Shown: piece by piece, positions 34,528 through 43,156 of the stretch
Position numbering within the stretch: position 1 is the stretch's first letter
Layout: each line of letters opens with the position of its first letter
Notes under the pieces: model-generated
Databases searched by the model: none
What the model was told of the DNA's origin: nothing
Seen by the model: the letters and a program-made list of their open reading frames with translations, nothing else
NCBI RefSeq assembly: GCF_001428385.1
Contig: NZ_LMSK01000005.1
Span: forward strand, 44,299 to 108,298
From: Rhodanobacter sp. Soil772
GTDB taxonomy: Bacteria; Pseudomonadota; Gammaproteobacteria; Xanthomonadales; Rhodanobacteraceae
Reading direction: 5' to 3'
DNA length: 64,000 nt
Made by a program: the position numbers and the translations under genes

Positions 34528-35181
34528 TCAGGTGGCCGCCAGCGCCGTCGACGTGACGATGCCGATGCCTTGCGCCTGCAGCGTGGCGCGGCTGGCCTCG
34601 TCGCCGGCCGGCGCCACCGGGCGGCTCAAGTCCCACAGCACGCTGGCGCGGAAGCCCAGTTCCTGCGCGTCCTGCGCGGTCCACAGCACGCACACGTCGC
34701 GCGCCAGTCCGCACACGAACACCTCGTCCACGCCGCGCTCGCGCAGCCAGCCGGCCAGGCCGGTGCTGGGGCGGTTGCCGTGCGGGCCGTGGTTTTCGCG
34801 GAAGCCGCTGTAGGAATCCACGGCGGGGTCGCTGCCCTTGCGGATCACCGCGTCCAGCGCCGACCAGTCGATGCCCGGGTGCAGCTCGGCGCCCGGCGTG
34901 CCCTGCACGCAATGCTCCGGCCACAGCGTCTGCGGCTGGCCGTACAGCGTGATCTGCTCGAACGGTGCGCGGCCGGGATGCGAGCTGGCGAACGAGACGT
35001 GCCCGCGCGGATGCCAGTCCTGCGTGGCCACCACGTGGCGGAAGCGGCGCTGGCGCAGCAGCGCGTCGATGCCCGGCACGATCGCGTCGCCCTCGTGACA
35101 GGCCAGCGTGCCGCCGGGCATGAAGTCCGGCTGCACGTCGACCAGGATCAGGGCGGTGCGCGGCGAGAGTGGCTGGTTCAT
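34528..35181 (-). CDS. pncA: Nicotinamidase (PncA, isochorismatase-like)
   Basis: PncA converts nicotinamide to nicotinate in NAD salvage. The 217-residue protein has the catalytic Asp in LILVDVQPDFMPGGTL, the metal ligands in ATQDWHPRGHVSFASSHPG, Lys in VIRKGSDP and the nucleophile Cys in VCGLARDVCV. Length and motif order fit PncA. The ATG at 35181 starts MNQPLSPRTALILVDVQ. Confidence 0.92.
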   Translation of the reverse strand: MNQPLSPRTALILVDVQPDFMPGGTLACHEGDAIVPGIDALLRQRRFRHVVATQDWHPRGHVSFASSHPGRAPFEQITLYGQPQTLWPEHCVQGTPGAELHPGIDWSALDAVIRKGSDPAVDSYSGFRENHGPHGNRPSTGLAGWLRERGVDEVFVCGLARDVCVLWTAQDAQELGFRASVLWDLSRPVAPAGDEASRATLQAQGIGIVTSTALAAT

Positions 35182-35287
35182 GGCGTGGCTTGCGCGGAAG
35201 TTCCGCCGAAGTCTAGCGCGCGCCGCGCCGTCCACGGCGATGACCCATAATGCGCGATGCAGTGGCAACACGGTTCAGGGGTGCGCG

Positions 35288-35674
35288 ATGCAGTACGACC
35301 AGTCGTGGATGGGTTACGGGATCGTCGGCGGGGTCCAGGCCGGCTTGATCGCCGCGGCGGCAGGGCTGCTGCTGTTTTTCGTGTTCCACTGGCTGGGCCG
35401 GCGCAACGGCTGGGGCTACGGCCCGCAGATCGGCTGGTCGTTCCTGCTGGCAACCGCGCTGACCGCCAGCGGCGACTTGTGGAACCTGTTCTATTTCAAC
35501 TACGGCCGGCTGCAGTCGCTGCAACTGTTGAGGGTGAAGCTGGCCGAAGTGCATGACCCGGACCACATCGGCCTGCGCGTGCTGTGCGAGTTGCTGGGCG
35601 TGACCGCCGGCATCTACGTGGGCTGGGCATTGTGCAGCGGCGACTGGCGCCGGCGCTTCGGTGGGCGCCGGTAG
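35288..35674 (+). CDS. Small membrane protein of unknown function
   Basis: The 128-residue protein has three hydrophobic helices (about 10-35, 50-65, 100-118). Recognisable stretches are VFHWLGRRNGWGYGPQIGWS and LRVLCELLGVTAGIYVGWAL. No family recognised. It converges with the esterase gene, 4 bases between ends. Confidence 0.65.
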   Translation: MQYDQSWMGYGIVGGVQAGLIAAAAGLLLFFVFHWLGRRNGWGYGPQIGWSFLLATALTASGDLWNLFYFNYGRLQSLQLLRVKLAEVHDPDHIGLRVLCELLGVTAGIYVGWALCSGDWRRRFGGRR

Positions 35675-35678
35675 TTTC

Positions 35679-36461
35679 TCAGCGCGCGGGCAGGCGGTGC
35701 GCGAACAGCCACGGCCACAATTCTTTCGTCGCGTACGCCGCTTGCCAGGAGCCGTGGTTGACCCCGGCGAATTCGGTGTAGCGCACTTCGCTGCCGCGCG
35801 CCTGCAGCGCCGCGTGCATGCGGCGCGATTCTTCCGGCGGCACCACGTCGTCGAGCGCGCCGTGGAAGATCCACACCGGCAGCGCGCCGAGGTGTGCGGC
35901 GACCCAGGCGTACGGATCGCCGGCCTCGGCGGGAATCCCCTGCACGGACAGGTCGGCGTTGTCGTTCGGATGGCGGATGCCGCCGCAGATGACCGCGGCG
36001 GCGGCGAACATGCCGGGGCGGTCCAGTGCGATCTGCCACGCGCCGTAGCCGCCCATCGACAGGCCGGTGAGGTAGAGCCGCCGGCGGTCGCCGTGCCATT
36101 CGCCGATGCTGTCGTCGAGCGCCTTGAGCGCCATCTGCTCGATCTCGCCGTTCCAGCGGCGACCGTCGGGCGCCTGCGGGATCACCACCACGGCCGGAAA
36201 ATTCCTGCCGTGTTCGCCGAGCCAGGGCGGCAGGCCCTGGCCGAGCTGGGCGCGGTTGTCGTTGCCGCGCTCGCCGCTGCCGTGCAGGAACAGCACCACC
36301 GGCCAGCTGCGTTTGGCCGTCCAGCCGTCCGGCACGAAGACCCGGTAGTGGTACGTCGTGCCGTGCAGTTCCAGCGAGCGCTCGACGAAGCGCGCCGGTT
36401 CGCTGGCGTGTCCGGCCAGGCTGACGGCCATCAGGCAAAGCAGCAGGGCGAGCTGGCGCAT
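35679..36461 (-). CDS. Exported alpha/beta hydrolase (COG4099/PHB-depolymerase-like esterase)
   Basis: The 260-residue protein has a signal peptide (RQLALLLCLMAVSLAGHA). The triad is Ser in YLTGLSMGGYGAW, Asp in HGALDDVVPPEE and His in AGVNHGSWQAAY, with LFLHGSGERGND as the oxyanion region. This resembles the predicted-peptidase/feruloyl-esterase-like group. The enzyme is periplasmic or secreted. The substrate is unknown. Confidence 0.87.
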   Translation of the reverse strand: MRQLALLLCLMAVSLAGHASEPARFVERSLELHGTTYHYRVFVPDGWTAKRSWPVVLFLHGSGERGNDNRAQLGQGLPPWLGEHGRNFPAVVVIPQAPDGRRWNGEIEQMALKALDDSIGEWHGDRRRLYLTGLSMGGYGAWQIALDRPGMFAAAAVICGGIRHPNDNADLSVQGIPAEAGDPYAWVAAHLGALPVWIFHGALDDVVPPEESRRMHAALQARGSEVRYTEFAGVNHGSWQAAYATKELWPWLFAHRLPAR

Positions 36462-36471
36462 GGGCGTGCTC

Positions 36472-37866
36472 CTACAGCAGCGGATCGAACAATCGTGCCA
36501 CATGCATCGCCACCCGGCGCAGGTACGGCGTGTTGCGGTATTCGTGTTCGTCGACGGCCTTCGCGTGGCTGAAATCCGCGTCGAGCATCGCGGCCACCTC
36601 GGTGGCGAAGGCGTGATCGACGACCAGGGCGGCGACCTCGAAGTTGAGCCGGAACGAGCGGCTGTCCAGGTTCAGGCTGCCGATCGCGGCGGTGTCGCGG
36701 TCGACCAGCAACGCCTTCTGGTGCAGGAAGCCGGGCTGGTAGCGGTATACGCGGATGCCGGTGCGCACGGCGTGGTAGGCGTGCAGGGTGGAGGCGAGGA
36801 ACACGGTGCGGTGGTCCGGCCGCGACGGGATCAGCACGCGCACGTCGACCCCGCGCAGCACCGCCAGTTGCAGTGCCGCGCGCACCGCGGTGTCGGGCAC
36901 GAAGTAGGGCGTGCTCAGCCATACGCGCTGCTGCGCCGCGTTGATCGCGGCGGCGAAGAACAGCGAGCCGGTTTCCTGCGGGTCGGCCGGGCCGCTGGCC
37001 ACGACCAGCGCGCTGGCGTCGCCGTCGCCGGGCGGCGTGGGCAGCAGCGGCGGCGGCGCGCCGGTGATCCATTGCCAGTCCTCGGCAAACAGTTGCTGCA
37101 GGTCGGCCACCGCCGGTCCGCGCAGTTCCAGGTGGGTGTCGCGCCACGGCGCCAGCGGCGGCTTCAGGCCCAGGTATTCGTCGCCCACGTTGAGCCCGCC
37201 GACGAAGGCGCGCGCACCGTCCACCACCACGATCTTGCGGTGGTTGCGGAAGTTCAGCTGGAAGCGGTTGCGCCAGCGATGGGTGGCGAAGCGGTGGATC
37301 GCCACGCCACCCTCGCGCAAGGTCTCGACGTAGCGTCGCGGCAGCGCGTGGCTGCCGATGCCGTCGAACAACACGCACACTTTCACGCCGGCCGCGGCGC
37401 GTTGCAGCAACACCTGCTGCAGGCGCCGGCCCAGCGCGTCGTCGTGGATGATGAAGAACTGCACCAGCAGGCAGTGCTCGGCCGCGGCCATCGCCGCCAG
37501 CATGGCGTCGAAGCCGGCTTCGCCGTCGATCAGCAGGCGCAGCCGGTGGCCGCCGCGGAACGGCCGCCCCTGCAGCGCGCTGAGCGCGGCGTGGCGGGCG
37601 CAACCCGGGTCGACCGGCGAGGCGGCATCCGTCGCCGCGGAAAGCGCGCGTGCACGTGGCACGGGGTGCCCGGCGCGATAACCGAGGAAACGGCTGGAGC
37701 CCAGATACAGGTACGGCAGCAGGGTCACGTACGGCAGCAACAGCAGGCCGAGCGTCCAGCCGACCGCGCCCTGCGGCGTGCGTGCATGCATCACTGCGTG
37801 CATCGCCGCGAACATGCCCAGCAGGTGCAGCAGGACGATGCAGGCGGTGAGTGCGCTGGCGGTCAT
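36472..37866 (-). CDS. cls: Cardiolipin synthase (phospholipase D superfamily)
   Basis: The enzyme condenses phosphatidylglycerol molecules to cardiolipin at the inner membrane. The 464-residue protein has two N-terminal TM helices (ALTACIVLLHLLGMFAAMHA; WTLGLLLLPYVTLLPYLY) and two HKD motifs: NHRKIVVVDGARAFVGGLN and LHQKALLVDRDTAAIGSLN. The order and length fit bacterial Cls. It is the last gene of a likely minus-strand operon with the FAD oxidoreductase and cysteine dioxygenase genes (gap 19 bases). Confidence 0.93.
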   Translation of the reverse strand: MTASALTACIVLLHLLGMFAAMHAVMHARTPQGAVGWTLGLLLLPYVTLLPYLYLGSSRFLGYRAGHPVPRARALSAATDAASPVDPGCARHAALSALQGRPFRGGHRLRLLIDGEAGFDAMLAAMAAAEHCLLVQFFIIHDDALGRRLQQVLLQRAAAGVKVCVLFDGIGSHALPRRYVETLREGGVAIHRFATHRWRNRFQLNFRNHRKIVVVDGARAFVGGLNVGDEYLGLKPPLAPWRDTHLELRGPAVADLQQLFAEDWQWITGAPPPLLPTPPGDGDASALVVASGPADPQETGSLFFAAAINAAQQRVWLSTPYFVPDTAVRAALQLAVLRGVDVRVLIPSRPDHRTVFLASTLHAYHAVRTGIRVYRYQPGFLHQKALLVDRDTAAIGSLNLDSRSFRLNFEVAALVVDHAFATEVAAMLDADFSHAKAVDEHEYRNTPYLRRVAMHVARLFDPLL

Positions 37867-37885
37867 CGCGGGCGCGGCGGGTGGC

Positions 37886-39259
37886 TCAGTCGCTCAACAG
37901 CTGGTCGGCCAGGTGGCGGGCCTGTTGGCGGATTTCCGGCATCGCGGTGGACTCCCACAGCGTGCCGCGCAGCAGGCTGCCGATGGCGAACAGGTTCGGC
38001 CAGTACTGCTCCCCGTGCTGCAGGTGGCCGTCGGTGTCGGCCTGCACGCCAAGGCCGAGCGGGTCGGGTGCGATGTGCGCATTGGTGAGCAACTGGCTGA
38101 CCAGCCGGTGGCTGTTGCGGCGCACGTCGGTATCCAGGCCGACGGTCTGGATCACCAGGTCGGCATCCAGCAGGTGGGTCGCGCCGGCGTGGCCCACGGT
38201 CAGTTGCAGCGTGGCGCCGGCGACGTCCACGTCCACCGCGTGCACGCGTCCGCGCTGGCGTTGCAGCCGGCTGTCGCGTTCCAGCGCGGTGATCGTTTCG
38301 CGTATCTGCGGCGGCATGCGGTGGCGCACGCGCTCCCACGCCCAGCGCGCGTGGCGCATGAAGCGCGCGCGCTGTTCCGGCGACAGCTCGGCCCACAGGC
38401 TGGGCAGGTGCGGGCGCAGGCTGTCGACGACGGCGCGCCATTCGGTGCCTTCCAGGGCGATCGCCTCGCGCAGCAGGCGCATCCAGCGGCGGATCTCGGG
38501 TGCATCGCGCATCGCCTCGACCAGCGCGGCGCCGTCATCGGCGGGCGCGGCGGCGGCGCGCAGGTGTGCCTCGGGGAAGCGGCCGTGGCGGGAGACCGCA
38601 ACGAATTCGGCCTGCGGCCATTGCGCGGACAATTCCAGCAGCACGTCGACCGCGGTCAGCCCCAGCCCGATCACCACCACCTTGCGCGGCGGCGGTTGCA
38701 GCGCGCCGGCGTTGGCCAGCAGGCGCCATGGATCGACCACGTAACGGCCGCTGGCGAGGGCGGCGGCGCCGACTCCGGCCAGCGGCTGCGCCGGCAACGC
38801 ACCCAGGGCCAGTACGGCGGCGTCGGCCGGGTGGCTTTCCTCGCCGTGGATCACGGTGACGCCATCGCGCTCGGGCACCAGCGCGTCGACCGCGAACGGG
38901 ATGATGTTGACGTGGTGCCCGTGCACCTTGCCCTGCTGCAGTGCGCGCGCCACTTCCGCCTCGAGGTAGTCGCCGTAGCGGCGGCGCGGCAGGAAGTCGG
39001 TGCCGGCGATGGCGGGGTTGTCGCGCTGCACGAAATCCAGGAAGCCGCGCGGCTTGCCGGCGAACATGCTCATCGAGGCCGCCCGCACGTTCAGCAGGTG
39101 GCGTTCCGAAGTGGTGCCGTAGGCCACGCCGCGCGCCGGCGTGCCGCCGCCGGTGAACCAGTCCAGCTGCAGCGGCTGCGGCGACGCGCGCTCCAGCAGC
39201 TCGCTGAGCAGCGTGGCGGCCGCGGCACCGCCGCCGATGATGGCGACCCGTCGAAACAT
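37886..39259 (-). CDS. FAD/NAD(P)-binding oxidoreductase (COG4529/YdhS-like)
   Basis: The 457-residue protein has an N-terminal FAD Rossmann motif (RRVAIIGGGAAAATLLSEL). Further matches are ARGVAYGTTSERHLLNVRA, a second nucleotide motif KVVVIGLGLTAVDVLLEL, and the C-terminal LFAIGSLLRGTLWESTAMPE segment seen in the HI0933/YdhS-type uncharacterised FAD proteins. The reaction is unknown. It is 29 bases downstream of a cysteine dioxygenase gene, so a role in sulfur amino acid oxidation is possible but is inference from position. Confidence 0.85.
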   Translation of the reverse strand: MFRRVAIIGGGAAAATLLSELLERASPQPLQLDWFTGGGTPARGVAYGTTSERHLLNVRAASMSMFAGKPRGFLDFVQRDNPAIAGTDFLPRRRYGDYLEAEVARALQQGKVHGHHVNIIPFAVDALVPERDGVTVIHGEESHPADAAVLALGALPAQPLAGVGAAALASGRYVVDPWRLLANAGALQPPPRKVVVIGLGLTAVDVLLELSAQWPQAEFVAVSRHGRFPEAHLRAAAAPADDGAALVEAMRDAPEIRRWMRLLREAIALEGTEWRAVVDSLRPHLPSLWAELSPEQRARFMRHARWAWERVRHRMPPQIRETITALERDSRLQRQRGRVHAVDVDVAGATLQLTVGHAGATHLLDADLVIQTVGLDTDVRRNSHRLVSQLLTNAHIAPDPLGLGVQADTDGHLQHGEQYWPNLFAIGSLLRGTLWESTAMPEIRQQARHLADQLLSD

Positions 39260-39288
39260 GAAATTCCTTGTGTGTGGTGTCGTGCGGG

Positions 39289-39867
39289 TCAGCCGGGCAG
39301 GCGGCCGGCGATGACGCTGCGCCGTGGCTGCGCGATCCAGCGCCCGGTGGGCTCGGCTTGTTCGTAGGCGAAGTATTCTGCCAGGTCGCCACCGTAGACG
39401 TGCAGCGACAGTGCCGTGTCGTGCCGCGACAGGTTGCGGCAGCGGTGCGCCTGCCCGCGGTCGCCCTCGAACCAGACGCCGTCGCCCGGGCCGAGCCAGT
39501 TGCGGCCGTGCAGGTTCAGTTCGCCGGAGTCGGCGTCGCGGTGGTACGACTGCACTTCCAGCGCGCCTACCAGGGTCATTTCCAGGCCCCACAGGCCGGC
39601 GTGGTCGTGCACGGGGGTGGCGTGGTTCGGCGGCCATGCCAGTACCAGCACGCTGATCGGCGGCTTGCTGCGCTCGGCCAGCAGCCAGCGTTCGAAACCG
39701 TGCCGGCGCTGGCGCAGCGAGGCCAGCCGGGCGGCCAGCGCCGACGCGTCCTGGTGCACCACGCGACCCAGTTCGCGCGCCATCGTGGCGAGGTCGGGGT
39801 GTTCGGCGGTGGCGTGTTCGAGCGCGATCGCGCGCAGGGTTTTCAAGGTGTGCTGATGCTTGCCCAT
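39289..39867 (-). CDS. Cysteine dioxygenase family protein
   Basis: The 192-residue cupin has the iron ligands in ATPVHDHAGLWGLEMTLVG (HxH...E arrangement) and a later His in RGQAHRCRNLS, as in type I cysteine dioxygenases and related thiol dioxygenases, which oxidise thiols to sulfinates. The frame starts MGKHQHTLKTLRAIALEHAT. It appears to be the first gene of a three-gene minus-strand unit (dioxygenase, FAD oxidoreductase, cls). Cysteine versus 3-mercaptopropionate specificity cannot be decided by eye. Confidence 0.87.
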   Translation of the reverse strand: MGKHQHTLKTLRAIALEHATAEHPDLATMARELGRVVHQDASALAARLASLRQRRHGFERWLLAERSKPPISVLVLAWPPNHATPVHDHAGLWGLEMTLVGALEVQSYHRDADSGELNLHGRNWLGPGDGVWFEGDRGQAHRCRNLSRHDTALSLHVYGGDLAEYFAYEQAEPTGRWIAQPRRSVIAGRLPG

Positions 39868-40018
39868 GCGGTGGAACCTGGCAGGGTGAATGGGCGCCAG
39901 TGGAGCATGCGTATCGTTAAAGACGCGTAAGCCGACGGCACTGCTGCGGGCACTTGCGCCGGCGCGTGGATGGGTATCCGGTCGGCGTGGTTGCCGGCCG
40001 GATACCCGCGCCGGGCCG

Positions 40019-40681
40019 CTATTCGCGCAGGTCGAACGTCACCGGTACCCGCGCCCACGCGCGCACTGCCTGTCCGTTCACCATCGCCGGCTGGAACCGC
40101 CACCCGGCCAGCACCTGCTCGGCGGCACTGCGGTCGAGCAGCAGGTAGCCGCTGCCGTGCTCCACCGACACCTGCACCGGCTTGCCGGTCTCGTCCACCA
40201 GCACGCGCAGCAGCACCGTGCCCTGCATGTGCTGCTGCAGCGCGCGGGTGGGGAAGCGCAGCGGGGCCGAGCGGTAGGCCAGGCTGGCCTCGACCGGCGC
40301 GGTCAGCGCCGGCCCGGGCGTGCTGGCGTTCGGCAGCAGGGTCGGGGTGGTGACCGGCGGCACGGCGACATGGCCTTCGGTACTGGGCACGATGGCCGGC
40401 GGGCTGGCCGGCAACGGCCGCAGGTGCGCGACAGGCGCGACGGATGGATGCGGCAGTGGCGCCATCTCGACCGGCGGTAGCGGCAGTGGCGGTTTCGGTT
40501 CGACGAAACGGATCGTGGGTATCGGGTTGATCTGTTCGATCGCGTGGAAAAACGCCGGGCCGGTCGGTCGCGAGGCGATCACGATTACGGCAAGGTTGAG
40601 TGCGATCGCGGCGCTGATGGCGGCGATGCGTGCACGGTCGGGGTGGGTACGATGAGCTACGGCCAGGCTTGCGGACGACAT
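40019..40681 (-). CDS. TonB family energy transducer
   Basis: The 220-residue protein has one N-terminal TM helix (AAISAAIALNLAVIVIAS), a long Pro-rich periplasmic spacer (FVEPKPPLPLPPVEMAPLPH) and the C-terminal TonB domain (about 145-220) with FPTRALQQHMQGTVLLRVLV, the SGYLLLDRSAAEQVLAGWRF motif and a final VPVTFDLRE. It couples the proton motive force to outer-membrane receptors. No ExbB/ExbD or receptor gene is adjacent. Confidence 0.92.
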   Translation of the reverse strand: MSSASLAVAHRTHPDRARIAAISAAIALNLAVIVIASRPTGPAFFHAIEQINPIPTIRFVEPKPPLPLPPVEMAPLPHPSVAPVAHLRPLPASPPAIVPSTEGHVAVPPVTTPTLLPNASTPGPALTAPVEASLAYRSAPLRFPTRALQQHMQGTVLLRVLVDETGKPVQVSVEHGSGYLLLDRSAAEQVLAGWRFQPAMVNGQAVRAWARVPVTFDLRE

Positions 40682-40840
40682 GGCGACCTCCTGACTTCGG
40701 TGGGGATGTTGCGGCGGTCACGCTGCGCGAGCAGGGGGATCGTGCCGTCGCGACTGCAGCGTATGCCCCGGCAAGGCGGTTGCGCAAGCAGACGGCTGGA
40801 TGGCCAAATGCCGGATGGCGGCGCGGTGGCCGCAGCGGGC

Positions 40841-40867
40841 AAAAAAAGCCCCGCGGGGAGGCGGGGC
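40841..40867 (-). terminator. Rho-independent terminator, minus strand, upstream of the tonB-family gene
   Basis: On the minus strand GCCCCGC (40861-40867) pairs with GCGGGGC (40848-40854), followed by seven T. It precedes the tonB-family start by 160 bases, so it would stop transcripts entering from the right, possibly as an attenuator. Confidence 0.75.
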
Positions 40868-40882
40868 GGTAATGACGGATGG

Positions 40883-40930
40883 TCAGGGGATGCTCGCATC
40901 CGTAGCGGTAGCTTGAACGACGGCGGCCAT
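40883..40930 (-). CDS. Possible 15-residue leader peptide before the terminator
   Basis: The minus-strand mini-frame MAAVVQATATDASIP ends 16 bases before the terminator stem at 40867. It has no strong ribosome site. It would fit a leader-peptide/terminator arrangement or may be meaningless. The rest of 40682-41044 shows no gene. Confidence 0.25.
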   Translation of the reverse strand: MAAVVQATATDASIP

Positions 40931-41044
40931 GATCGGGTGTGGATTCTTTGTGAAGGCGGCTTTCACGCCGGTTCACGCCGCGAGCGCCGTCGTCCTGCAA
41001 CAATCGGTCCCTGGCAACGGGCCGGCAGGCGATGAGGAACGACG

Positions 41045-41479
41045 ATGAACCTGATCAAATGGGCGGGCGTGGTGGGGCTGGCGTGCGGCAGCCTGCTGTT
41101 GGGCACGCCGGCGCGGGCCGGCGACATTTCCTGCAAGATGAGTTTCCAGCTGTCCGGCTGGTCGGTGTTCTACAAGACCGCCAGCGGCAGCGGCACGGTC
41201 CGCTGCAGCAACGGCCAGAGCCTGCACGTGAAGCTGCGCGCCAAGGGCGGCGGCCTGACCTTCGGCAAGACGAAGATCACCGACGGCGTCGGCAAATTTA
41301 CCGGCATCAGCAATGTGCGCGACGTGCTGGGCCACTATGCCAACGCCGAGGCGCATGCCGGCGCGGAGAAGTCGGCCGCGGCGCAGGTGCTAACCAAGGG
41401 CAACGTCTCGCTGGCGCTCAGCGGCAAGGGCGAGGGCTGGAACCTGGGCGTGGCGTTCGGCGCGTTCATCATCGAATAA
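41045..41479 (+). CDS. Exported hypothetical protein
   Basis: The 144-residue product has a signal peptide (WAGVVGLACGSLLLGTPARA) and a mature part rich in Gly, Lys and Ser (TASGSGTVRCSNGQSLHVKL, GGGLTFGKTKITDGVGKFTG, VSLALSGKGEGWNLGVAFG). Two Cys (DISCKM, VRCSN) could form a disulfide. This looks like a small secreted beta protein. GAGGAAC precedes the ATG. No function known to me. Confidence 0.8.
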   Translation: MNLIKWAGVVGLACGSLLLGTPARAGDISCKMSFQLSGWSVFYKTASGSGTVRCSNGQSLHVKLRAKGGGLTFGKTKITDGVGKFTGISNVRDVLGHYANAEAHAGAEKSAAAQVLTKGNVSLALSGKGEGWNLGVAFGAFIIE

Positions 41480-41578
41480 CGTGACGGGGTGCCGGTGCGG
41501 CCATGCGTCACGGTAGGCGGACGTGGGCGTGCCCGGTTAAGGTATGCCCACGCGCCTCGCGTTACCCAGGAGCCACGC

Positions 41579-42244
41579 ATGTCAGGCACATCCGGTGCGG
41601 TGATCCCGCGCTACAGCTTCGGCGACGAGCTTGCCAGCAGCATCATCCACGGCCTCGGCATCGTGCTCAGCATTGCCGGGCTGGCGACGCTGGTGGCGTT
41701 CGCGGCCCTGCATGGCAACGCGCTGACCGTGGTGGCCTGCGCGGTGTTCGGCACCTCGCTGGTGCTGCTGTACACCGCCTCCACGCTGTACCACTCGGTT
41801 TCCGTGGCGGCCGCCAAGCCGGCGTTGCGCGCACTCGACCACATCGCGATCTACGTGCTGATCGCCGGCACCTACACCCCGTTCACCCTGGTCGCCTTGC
41901 CGGGAGCATGGGGCTGGAGCCTGTTCGTGGTGGTGTGGGCGCTGGCGCTGGCCGGCACCGCGCTGGAACTGGGCCTGCTTCGACGCTACCGCAAACTGGC
42001 GGTGCTGCTGTACGTGGGCATGGGTTGGATCGGCATGGTCGCGTTCAAGCCGCTCAGCGAGCATCTGCAGGCCGGCGGTACCGCGCTGCTGCTTGCCGGT
42101 GGCTTGGCCTATACGCTGGGCGTGCCGTTCTACCTGTGGCGGCGGCTGCCGTATCACCACGCGTTGTGGCACGTGTTCGTGCTGGCCGGCAGCGTGCTGC
42201 ATTTCCTGGCCGTGCTGCTGTACGTGATCCCCGGACCGGCGTGA
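41579..42244 (+). CDS. Hemolysin III (YqfA/PAQR) family membrane protein
   Basis: The 221-residue protein has seven TM helices and the PAQR metal-site motifs: DELASSIIHGLGIVLS, YTASTLYHSVS (Ser/His), LRALDHIAIYVLIAGTYTPF (Asp/His-rich signature) and HHALWHVFVLAGSVLHFLAV at the end. These fit bacterial hemolysin III proteins. The stop overlaps the GTG start of the next gene (GTGA), suggesting coupling. Confidence 0.93.
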   Translation: MSGTSGAVIPRYSFGDELASSIIHGLGIVLSIAGLATLVAFAALHGNALTVVACAVFGTSLVLLYTASTLYHSVSVAAAKPALRALDHIAIYVLIAGTYTPFTLVALPGAWGWSLFVVVWALALAGTALELGLLRRYRKLAVLLYVGMGWIGMVAFKPLSEHLQAGGTALLLAGGLAYTLGVPFYLWRRLPYHHALWHVFVLAGSVLHFLAVLLYVIPGPA

Positions 42245-42591
42245 GCGTGCCGGCGAGCCTCGCGACCCTGCGCCGCGAACTGGAGGATGCCGCCACCCAT
42301 CTGGGCCGGCCGCACGACCTGCGCTTCAAGCCGATGTTCGGCGGGCTGATGGCCTGGCTCGACGAGCAGCCCTGCGCGTGGCTGACGTCGGGCGGATTGG
42401 CCTTGAAACTGGCGCCGGCCGACCAGCCGGCGCTGCTGCGGATCGAAGGCACGGCGCGGCTGATCGCCAAGCCCGGTGCGGCACCGAGCCGGCACTACAT
42501 CGTGTTGCCCGCCGCGCTCAGCCGCGACACCGTGCAGCTTGCCGGCTGGCTGGCCAGGAGCGCGACCGGCGCGGTGCGGAACGCGCGCTGA
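42241..42591 (+). CDS. TfoX N-terminal domain protein
   Basis: The 116-residue protein starts at GTG 42241, overlapping the upstream stop. It has the TfoX_N pattern: LGRPHDLRFKPMFGGLMAWL, AWLTSGGLALKLAPADQPAL and RHYIVLPAALSRDTVQLAGW. It lacks the C-terminal TfoX domain, so it is of the stand-alone type with unknown function, not the competence regulator itself. Confidence 0.85.
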   Translation: MSVPASLATLRRELEDAATHLGRPHDLRFKPMFGGLMAWLDEQPCAWLTSGGLALKLAPADQPALLRIEGTARLIAKPGAAPSRHYIVLPAALSRDTVQLAGWLARSATGAVRNAR

Positions 42592-42598
42592 AACGCGT

Positions 42599-43081
42599 TC
42601 AGCCGAACAGCATGGCCAGGCCGAACAAGCCGACCATCACGAACGAGAGCACCAGTTTCACCAGCGTGCCGAGCAGCAGGCCGAGCCAGGTGCCGATGCC
42701 GACATGGGCCGAGCGCAGCACGCTGGTGCCGGAAGCCAGTTCGCCGGCGAGCGCACCGAGGAACGGCCCGAACAGCAGGCCGGGGATGCCGAGGAACATG
42801 CCCACCAGGGTGCCCAGCGCCGCGCCCCACAGGGCCAGCTTGCTGGCGCCCACCCGTTTGGCGCCGAGCGTGCTGGCGACGAAGTCGACGATCACCCCGA
42901 GCGTGCCGAGCGCGCCGATGATCAGCAGCCACCACAGACCCAGGTGCCGGTAGCCGTCCACCGCGGCGGCCAGCCAGATGCCGCCGAACAGCATCGGGAT
43001 GCCGGGCAGGGCCGGCAGCACGGCGCCGGCCAGGCCGCCGACGATCAGCAACGCGGCCAGCACATACAACGCGATATCCAT
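42599..43081 (-). CDS. DUF456 family membrane protein
   Basis: The 160-residue protein has four to five TM helices. The pattern VGGLAGAVLPALPGIPMLFGG, GVIVDFVASTLGAKRVGASK and GMFLGIPGLLFGPFLGALAGEL is diagnostic of DUF456. Function is unknown. The start at 43081 (MDIALYVLAALLIVGG) fits family members, and the longer open frame does not. Confidence 0.9.
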   Translation of the reverse strand: MDIALYVLAALLIVGGLAGAVLPALPGIPMLFGGIWLAAAVDGYRHLGLWWLLIIGALGTLGVIVDFVASTLGAKRVGASKLALWGAALGTLVGMFLGIPGLLFGPFLGALAGELASGTSVLRSAHVGIGTWLGLLLGTLVKLVLSFVMVGLFGLAMLFG

Positions 43082-43156
43082 CAGTCCGATTCCGTTGACA
43101 CGATCACACGGCGGGCATGCCGGCCGCACGACCATCGCCGGTTGAGACACTATGGC

